Shown here in pieces: positions 56,771 to 64,000 of a DNA stretch of 64,000 nt (the stretch's first letter is position 1; each line of letters starts with the position of its first letter). Origin of the DNA: Chamaelirium japonicum (taxonomy: Eukaryota > Streptophyta > Magnoliopsida > Liliales > Melanthiaceae); the NCBI GenBank assembly GCA_947650365.1, contig OX393554.1:39467200-39531199 (forward strand), written 5' to 3'. Made by a program: the position numbers and the translations under genes. Below the pieces are notes generated by a model that saw only the letters and a list, made by a program, of their open reading frames with translations, made no database searches and was not told the origin of the DNA.

Positions 56771-57349
56771 TGCAATGTGAACATAAGTGCGGAAAACGGT
56801 TGCGAAATGTCCAACACGAAGAAGAGATAATTCTCTGTAGGTTTACAAAGGATCAATCCTTTTTCTTAATACCCCTACCCTCTTTTTATAGGAAAAGCTG
56901 TAGGAGGGTGGCGTATTATTACAAGACGTGTGTCTTCCTCGTGTGGTGTTTTTATTGGTTAAAGTCTCAACCTATCCCTCTTGGACAACTGTCTTTTATG
57001 GATCGGTGCTCGAGCTCGTGCCCTTGGTCCGTCCAGTACTCGTCTCGTGAGTCGTCCGTAGGGCGTTGCTCCTCCTTTAGGAGAAGCTGCTTCATGTTGC
57101 CGTCGACCTGGAAGTGGGATCTTGCTGAGAGGTCTTTGCATGGAACTAGCCCTTTGCCATGGTGCCTTTTCTCCTGGTGTCTCTCTCGGTCATCGCTTGG
57201 GCGACTCTGGGATGATTGTGGCATGGTCCCGAAGAGTTGTATTGTTGCATGCTTGCTTCCTCCGCCTTGTTCTTCGGAGCCTTCTCTTCTGGAAGTTTCG
57301 AACTTGATGCCGAGTAAGGGGGTAATATTTTATGCACCCATAGTTAACA
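56771..57349 (-). repeat. LTR, minus strand, split by the foldback element
   Basis: On the minus strand it starts TGTTAACTATGGG (57349) and has a TATA box in CCTATAAAAAGAGGG (about 56895-56881). It continues across the foldback element (which carries the GCTTAAACA duplication) to 54562 and beyond the MITE at 54.3 kb. Its end was not located. Confidence 0.55.
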
Positions 57350-58070
57350 ATGACTATCTAGGTGAAGACTTAAATTTGGTGGAAATGTACAATATAGTTC
57401 TAGAAAGAATTTAGATTCTTGAAAAGAAGAACGCCAAGTTGATCAACAAGATCAAAGATCTCAGGATGAAAATGGAAAGGTGGTGAACTTGCCACCAACT
57501 TGAATCTTGACAACAAAGAGATGTTCCAGAAGATTGTGCATGAGAAGAACTACATCATTGCTAAAAACATTACATTGAAACCGATTGTGAACGTAGTCAA
57601 GGAAAGCTACACGAAGATGGAGCTAATCTTAAGGCAACATATTTCAATTTGGTTGAGAATGATAAAATTGGTGAGCATCTCTACAACTATTGAGAGAGGA
57701 GAGAGTTTTAGGCTTGCTAGAAACCTTCCTTCTGTGCCTAAGAAGAATAAGTTCAATGTAGCACTCAAGTCTAGGAAGTTTTTTCCTAGTTGCCAACTTG
57801 CCATTGTTTGCGGTGTTATTGGTCACAGAAAACCTCACTGCTGGTATCTTCAGAACCACGTGCTTTCCTCCAGATCTGGTAGGAAGCATATTTCTCATGC
57901 CAATCATGCTCCTCGAAAGAAAAATCCTTCTCCGAGGTTGTCAGCCATTGTTCCCCCTCATGTTCATTCGACCCCCATGATCTTCCGGACTTCGCTGGAG
58001 GATATGAAATGTTTTGTGTGTATCATCGACCATTTGAGAAATCCTATCTTAGCAGATTCCCAGGTGTAAT
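57350..58070 (+). pseudogene. Ty1-copia (SIRE-like) gag relic
   Basis: Fragments read DYLGEDLNLVEMYNIVLERI, LEKKNAKLINKIKDLRMKME, then FPSCQLAIVCGVIGHRKPHC-W. The last is the CCHC zinc knuckle (C-G-x-x-G-H-x-x-P-x-C-W) typical of SIRE/Maximus copia gag, lacking its first Cys pair in register. There are frame breaks at about 57415 and 57490. A downstream R/K/P-rich stretch (HAPRKKNPSPR) fits the gag C-terminus. Confidence 0.6.
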
Positions 58071-60060
58071 TCCTCCTTAATTGCTTAGGGAGTTCATAAA
58101 TAGGCCATATCATTCATTGGCATTGCATTGTATGTCTATGTTTCTGTAATGTACATAACACATTTAGTTTGCACCTGCATAACATTGTTTTTATCTTGAG
58201 TTTTTATTAATTTGAATGTTTCTACTTTTTTCTTTTCTTTTCTTGTGCGTGTCATCCTACCTTCAGTGTCCTCACAACTTTCTTCCTTGGAAAATTTTGC
58301 GTGAGTTCACCAGTGCTGAATGCTTGACTAGTATTTACCTGAGAGGTGAGAGGACAAAATGTATACGTTTGAAGCACCATTAGTTTGTCTCTCTTTCCTA
58401 GTGTGTAGCACTGGCACAAGAGTCTATCCCTTGTAACTCACTACACTTAGATCGGTCAACACTCACTAGTTAAAGACTTGCAATTAGTGTTGATCACTTC
58501 TTCTCGAAAGATGTTGATTCATCTAGCAATTGACCTGTCTAGCCCTCCTGTCAAAAAATAATAAAAAGATTAGTGAACCATTTGAAGTAGATATATCGGT
58601 GTCAAAGTGCTAAATTATGCGTCACAAAGAAGACAACCTTTCTCCAATTTGGAAAGGAACAATGCTGAGCTTTAATAGTAGGAATCTACATTTGAGTGTT
58701 GAAAAAATTAGATGAAAATAAAATTTTATATGCAATCAAAAAGACTGCCTATGAGTGAAGGTCAATGGCTTGTTCGATTTGACTTCTTGCTAGATTGTAG
58801 TGTAAAACCCTAGTAGCAAGTAGTCACCTTTGATCTTGTTGGACACTTGGTGTGTGTCATACCGAGCTTTCACTATGCACACAGGAACCTCTTAGGTTAT
58901 CTACCGTGGTGAAAGATAGTGGGAACAATGCCGAGCTTTAATAGTGGGAATCTACATTTGAGTGTTAAAAAAATTAAATGAAAAGATAATTTTATATGTA
59001 TTCAAAAAGATTGCCTATGAGTGAAGGCCAATGGCTAGTTCGGTTTGACCTCTTGCTAGATCGTAGTGTGAAACCCTAGTAGCAAGTAGTCACCTTTGAT
59101 CTTGTTGGACACTTGGTCTGTGTCATACCAAGCTTTCACTATGCACACGGGAACCTTCTTAGGTTATCTACCGTGGTGAAATATATTTGGACTATAGTCT
59201 CCCTACCGATCTCAGTTGCTCCCAAACCCCTTCTAGTACATCCTTAGTTTGAGCAAAGTAGGTAGTGTTGGACTTCGTGCGAGGGACCAGTTGCCTACTT
59301 TATGTGCCTCGTGTTAGGATGGGACACATATGTTTGACAATTCTTGCATCTCATGTTCATGTACACTTGCGCATTTTGGCATGTAAATCCATAAAACTGT
59401 ACAGATCCTGAAATTCTTTCAAAAATTGGTCCTTGTGTTCTGCATGCATATCTTGCATAAGCATGCATTCCCATGTTCATCTAGTGCATGCATGCATAGT
59501 AGGATGCAATGGGGCCTATTGCTGAACTTCAGATGACCACAAGACCGATAAAACCGAAGAGTGTTTTACTGCCACCTGAGCATGTACAAGCAGAGAGTCC
59601 GTCTAAAGGATTATCTGTCCACGAGGGACGGTATGCTATTTAGCCGTTATTGTTACAGATTCATGATTTGGAACTGATATCTCATATAAACTTGTGCTGA
59701 CATAACAATCAACAATATCAGGGAAATACGATGTCAGGATCTTTATTCAAAATCATAAAATAAAGGAATAAATAAAAATATTTGTGGGCAAACATGTATA
59801 TCAGATGTTTTATCTAGATAGTATTATTACTGCTGTTCAGTGACTTCTAAATTATTCTACAGATCTCCTCTCTTCTAAGTCACACATAAATGCAGGAAAT
59901 ATAAATGACTGAAAGAATCAATGCTGGTTCAACAATAAAAAAATTTGGTGACTAACATCCGAAGCCTAGAATCAATTCAAGCTCTGTGCTCCATCTGTAG
60001 TGGTTATTCCATCAGTTTTCTGTAAAATACATGTTGAATTTATTTTTTCCCTTCCATTAG
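58071..60060. other. Intron 1 remainder with a 266-bp tandem duplication
   Basis: Apart from the duplication at 58656-59187 and retrotransposon-like AT-rich sequence, no exon was recognised before 60061. Confidence 0.45.
58656..59187. repeat. Tandem duplication, 266-bp unit, two copies
   Basis: Starts at 58656 and 58922 with 'ggaacaatgc', ends with 'ttatctaccgtggtgaaa'. The copies differ at scattered positions, so the event is not very recent. Confidence 0.88.
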
Positions 60061-60199
60061 GTGGAGTTCATTCTGGGACATGCAACCTTCAGTCCAATAA
60101 ACTCAAAACAGTAGGCGGCTATCAATCTCAGTTGGCGATATGTCAGAATTCAAAGATGTTGAATCACCGTCGGAATATTTCTGTCCATGCTGAGTACAG
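60061..60199 (+). CDS. Second exon of the probable plastid-targeted protein gene
   Basis: 139 nt between ccattag and gtagag, phase 1 in and phase 2 out. It reads GVHSGTCNLQSNKLKTVGGY, QSQLAICQNSKMLNHRRNIS, VHAEYR. Hydroxylated, basic and nearly free of acidic residues up to V-H-A, a plausible processing site. The next exon was not found before the window end, so the mature domain is unknown. The '...AEYR' boundary reminds me of a small plastid inner-membrane protein family, but that is only an impression. The two exons have no stop or frameshift. Confidence 0.6.
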
Positions 60200-61034
60200 G
60201 TAGAGAAATTTCAACTTTATCTGTTGCCTTCTTAAATTTATTGTAGGTCTATATTGTGAAAGTAGTCTGGGCCTGTTTAGCTTTGTGGTTGGGAAACCTA
60301 AAAGTGATTTTAGAAGGCTTAAGTGCCTTCAGACATGTTTGTAACCACTGAAAAACGTTTTCAAAAGGCCCGAAAATTGAGCTCACTGAAGCACCAGACC
60401 CAAGCCTTTCCCCAAAGAGCTTTTAGTTGAGCATTTTGCTACAGGCTAACGCACAGCCAAATTGGTCTCCTGCAATTGTTTATCTACTGATTCTGGTGAA
60501 AGCAGTGAAAAACAGGAAACTCAATTTTTTAAGATTGTTAAAAGTTAAGGGCTGATTTTTTTACTGTATGATAGTGGTGTTAAACTGTTAATAGGATTGG
60601 GCTGACCCGCTAGTCCAATAAGGCCGGCCTGCTTTAGACCAGCTTTGGGCTGAAAATGGTAGCCTGTTCATTGAATGGACAAGGTGGGTTTGGTTGCTTG
60701 GCCCAATGCACTATAAAAGCTTACAAGTTGTATTATGTTACCTTATCTACTATTTTGTTTCTAGGTCAATAAGTTGTTTGATGGCGTATACAAATTCTTA
60801 GGACCAGAGGTACTAGCTGTATGTATTTTACATTATCTATCATTTTGGTTGATTTGTTTGATAACATACCAATATTCTTTGAACCAATGTTGCTTTTGGG
60901 TCTGATGGCGCTAGTGCATGAGAGCTCTTGATTGATCTTAAAATGTCTCTAATGCCATACCTGTGCTATGCACATGATCAGAAGCAAACAAAATGTTCTA
61001 TGAATGCACACTGCCAATTGAAATCCAAGTGCTT

Positions 61035-61262
61035 CATGCTCGACATTTCTTTGGTCATATGATGTTCCCCCCCCTGCTTGATATGAGGCCATCACATCTG
61101 TCACCCCTGCGGTTCATGGGTGCTACATTTCTTTGGTCGCGTGATTCGCCGTATTGACTTGGGCCATCGCTACCGTCATCCATGCGCTTCACTGGCCCGA
61201 CGTTTGTTTGGTCGCCTACTGCACCCCTGCATTGACATGAGGGCACCCGTCAAACAGGAAGC
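61035..61262. repeat. Three diverged tandem copies of a unit of about 75 bp
   Basis: Each copy has 'tgctcgacatttctttggtc' or a variant, then a Pro-like 'ccctgc', then 'tgacatgagggc' or a variant. Starts near 61036, 61118 and 61190. Copies are strongly diverged. Confidence 0.6.
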
Positions 61263-61559
61263 CATGGTACTCTTCGTTTTTTATAGAATGACATGTGGTT
61301 TGTGGGGAAAAAATCTATGTTCTATAAGGTGCCGTTGCACGGGGAGGGAGGGAGGGAGAGAGAGAAAGAGAGTTTGCATGCTTCCTATTAGATGGTCCTA
61401 TCCAAATTATTGGCATGGTTTCTATCAGAAGATGAACAAGTAACATATTCATCCTCACTCTAAGAATCCATATCCCTAAAAATTGAGCAGGATCACACTT
61501 AGGCTATTAAACCTTTTCAAGAATCCCAAGCTCCCTCTTATACCGACTGTAAGAGCCCC

Positions 61560-62900
61560 AAATGGGGTGGATATGGTTACTCATGATCCTAGCAGTCAGA
61601 CCTAGAGGGGGTGAATATGTCAAGATAAGATATATGATAATTTAAATGTAAGCCTATTCACTATCATAGGATATGTATATATCCATGTTCAAGCACACAT
61701 GTGATGTACTGTATTTAGTAACAACCACTGTGGAATATTTATGTGATAAATACATAAAACCATGATATCAACCACAAAACAAGATAGTATTTGTCTAATC
61801 AATCACATGGCTATTTATTAAAGGTCGACCTAAAATATATTGACCAAGAGATTGATCAGTGAGCATTTAAAAAATCACCCAGAAAAAAGGCACATGATTT
61901 TTACATGGTTCAGTACAAAGTAACTATATCCACAAGAACGAGTCCAGATAAAGATGCACTATGAGAATCAATCAAGTGCAAAACTTGACAAACTTACCAA
62001 TTCAGTTTCAAGCCTCATTGACAATGCCTCCCTTTATTGTGTTGCCTCACACCACCCCACACGTCCACAAATCCGCAGGTCTGATCTCTACTGCAGTGGC
62101 TCCGGTCTCTCTGGTTGATGATCTCCCAAGTGCTCTTGCAATCAACAATTTCTTATGGTCCGGTCTGTTAGTCCACGAGTTGACACAAGACTCGATCTCC
62201 CCAAGTGATGCTCTAGTCTCCAACCTAGCCAAGCAAATCAGGGATCTCACGATCCGAGCTACATCTCGAAGATACTTGAATCCTCCAGCTAATCCCCTCA
62301 ATCAGTTGAAGAAGGTAAAACAAGGTGGATGGCTTCCTAGTTTTTTTTTAAGAAAATCACTCAATATAATAAAGAAAAAACTACGAACTCCCTTGCAAAT
62401 ATGTGGTGCAAAATAGAGATGAGAGATCCTTGATTTTGTGCTCTGAAGTGACCTATGGATTGTCTACAAAATCCTGTCTGAAACTATCGTGGAAAGAACA
62501 CTCCAAAAATATTGACATATTACTCCTATGCGCCGGCTAACGATTGACGGATTGACTTTACAGACAACCGAATACATGAGTCCTGATTAATTTTATATAG
62601 AATGGACTAAGATCGTTCGAGAATGCCCTTATGACCCATCATGCAAAACTTCATCAGTTTTCATGCTCCCCTCTCAGGATGACGCAAACAAAGCAAAATT
62701 TCATCATTTTTTTTTCATCAATCATTATTCTCCATGACTGCTGTCCATGGGTCTTTTATAATGCCCTCAGGTCATAAAAAAGTCCTAATACCAATAAAAG
62801 ATTAAAACAACCCTTATAAGTTGGATTTTTACATGTACTGAAAACAGCTTAATAAATAGTTGCGAAAATCTAAAAAAATACCAAAAAAATCCAAGATAAA
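61560..62900. repeat. LTR-like segment
   Basis: Words typical of plant LTRs occur: 'tagagggggtgaatatgtca' (about 61600), 'gatttttacatggttcagta' (61896) and 'gggtcttttataatgccc' (62750). The open frame at 61961-62416 has no recognisable domain. Boundaries not fixed. Confidence 0.4.
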
Positions 62901-62989
62901 TAGCCCAAGCCGAATAACAAAAGGATCATCATTTGGAACAAAGCTTGGTCTCAAGAATCGTGCATGGTGTGATTTGTTTCTCATCACCA

Positions 62990-63370
62990 ACCCAACCCGA
63001 ACCCAAGTTGAGTATAACATGTCACCTTAGATGCTCCATCCTGCATGGATCCTATTCGAAATCCAAAGGGGCACAAATGGTCAAACGGTGGACGTGAGAG
63101 ACATCTATTGGTAAGGATTACGAATATTATTTTTTCCTGGTATTTTGCTCTTTAAAATTTATTTTTTTTACAAGTAAAGGAATAACGATTACTTAAACCC
63201 GCCCAACCCGACCCTACCCACCAATTTGCGCTAACCGAAGCTCAACCCGGGCTTGGAAGTTTGTTTTCAAGTTAGTCGAGTTAGGCAGCATAGATTGAAT
63301 GTTGGGTTCGGTTGGGTTGCCGGTTGAGAGGTCTGTCACTCGAGTTGAGCTTGGGTGGACCTCTAACTCA
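62990..63370. repeat. AACCCG/CGGGTT-rich repeat
   Basis: Words such as 'cccaacccgacc' and 'gggttcggttgggttg' occur in both orientations, as in the 43.66-43.87 kb and 44.46-45.10 kb segments. These are probably ends of a common MITE family. Confidence 0.45.
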
Positions 63371-64000
63371 ACACAATGAACCGCCTTTTTTCCTAGGTAC
63401 AGCTCAATCTCATTGCTTCACCATCCTTCTTGTTGTTGTCAGCTACTAGCCCGGTAGCCCCGACACCATAATCATCAAGGTGAACACCCAAGCCATCAAT
63501 TAAGTTAATCGAGACTCGGTAGACTTAAATTGGTAATCCAAAATCATGTCCTAAACCCCATAGCTGTGAGCTAACTGCTAAACCTGACCTAATCACATAC
63601 CCATAAGCCTTGTTCTATTGATTTTGAAGTTGTTTTTGGGCTTATTGGATTTTGTTCGTGTTGTAACCATACCTAATAGAATCTAGCATTTGTATGCATT
63701 AATTTACAGGTTTATTTTTGGTAAACATGTATAATTATTTGCACTATATTTCATATACAAGTTGGAGCTTCAATACAAGTAATGCAAGGCTATTCAAGAT
63801 AAAGTAGTGGCAAGGTAATTGGAAATTTGTCTTCTTCAGGTGACTTGACCCAACGCCTCTTAATTCATTGTAGCAAAAAGAAGTATACGAGATCAACAAC
63901 CTAGTGAATCTAGGGATTTACCCATTTGGAGAAAAAGAGTCCATGAGGTCTCATTTCTCATTGAAGAGAGGCTAATGGATTAATAGGGACCTCTTCGATG
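63371..64000. other. No feature recognised
   Basis: No exon or repeat could be supported to the window end. The third exon of the plastid-protein-like gene was looked for and not seen. Confidence 0.4.

Noticed and set aside
56758..57414. Plus-strand open frame of about 218 codons
   Set aside because: It reads through an LTR whose promoter and ends are on the minus strand, and resembles no protein.
61961..62416. Open frame of about 150 codons as a gene
   Set aside because: No recognisable domain. It lies in an LTR-like segment with typical LTR wording.

Overview
This is a window of plant nuclear DNA from a flowering plant. It holds intron-bearing genes with plant-specific family members, Ty1-copia, LINE, CACTA, hAT and Mutator-like elements, and a plant-type intron-containing elongator tRNA-Met gene. 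The GC-rich first exon of the RING gene would suit a monocot, but the species cannot be settled from the sequence. Most of the window is nested transposable elements. Only a few segments look like host genes.

Layout. 1-2.3 kb: the 3' end of a LINE and degraded LTR pieces. 2.3-4.0 kb: a five-LTR composite of a TRIM (miniature LTR retrotransposon) with a perfect target duplication, carrying a nested solo LTR, followed at 4.07 kb by the last exon of a brassinosteroid-signalling kinase (BSK) gene. 6.3-7.8 kb: a C/T-rich low-complexity block and a Mutator-like MITE. 8.6-11.8 kb (minus strand): the first two and last two exons of the RNA polymerase III second-largest subunit gene (NRPC2), with the middle of the gene absent. 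12.0-14.7 kb: an inverted-repeat element and a LINE relic split by a solo LTR. 14.9-24.9 kb (minus): the best preserved host gene, a two-exon MIP1/RF298/RF4-like RING protein whose single intron of about 8 kb is filled with mobile elements, including a hAT element and a pol-less LTR element. 25.5-30 kb: a CACTA element with a Transposase_24-type gene. 31-38.9 kb: an internally deleted Ty1-copia element in a possible plant-mobile-domain reading frame, then a related solo LTR. 39.4-41.7 kb: a large LTR with tandem coding-like repeats. 42.3-45.3 kb: a complete TRIM, a CT/GT microsatellite and MITEs. 45.4 kb: tRNA-Met. 46.0-48.7 kb: a young 5'-truncated LINE with a long open ORF2. 49-53.9 kb: MITEs and a repetitive coding relic. 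53.97-60.2 kb (plus): the first two exons of a probable plastid-targeted protein gene, separated by a 6-kb intron that holds a MITE, a foldback/Mutator-like element with captured pieces of a RING-H2 gene, an LTR and a copia gag relic. 60.2-64 kb: diverged repeats and an LTR-like segment.

The genes do not form a functional cluster. The coherent story is insertional history. Many insertions keep their target-site duplications, so the order of nesting can be read directly: solo LTR inside TRIM, solo LTR inside LINE, copia inside a transposon gene, MITE inside the arm of a foldback element. Both host genes that look alive keep compatible splice phases across introns inflated by these insertions.
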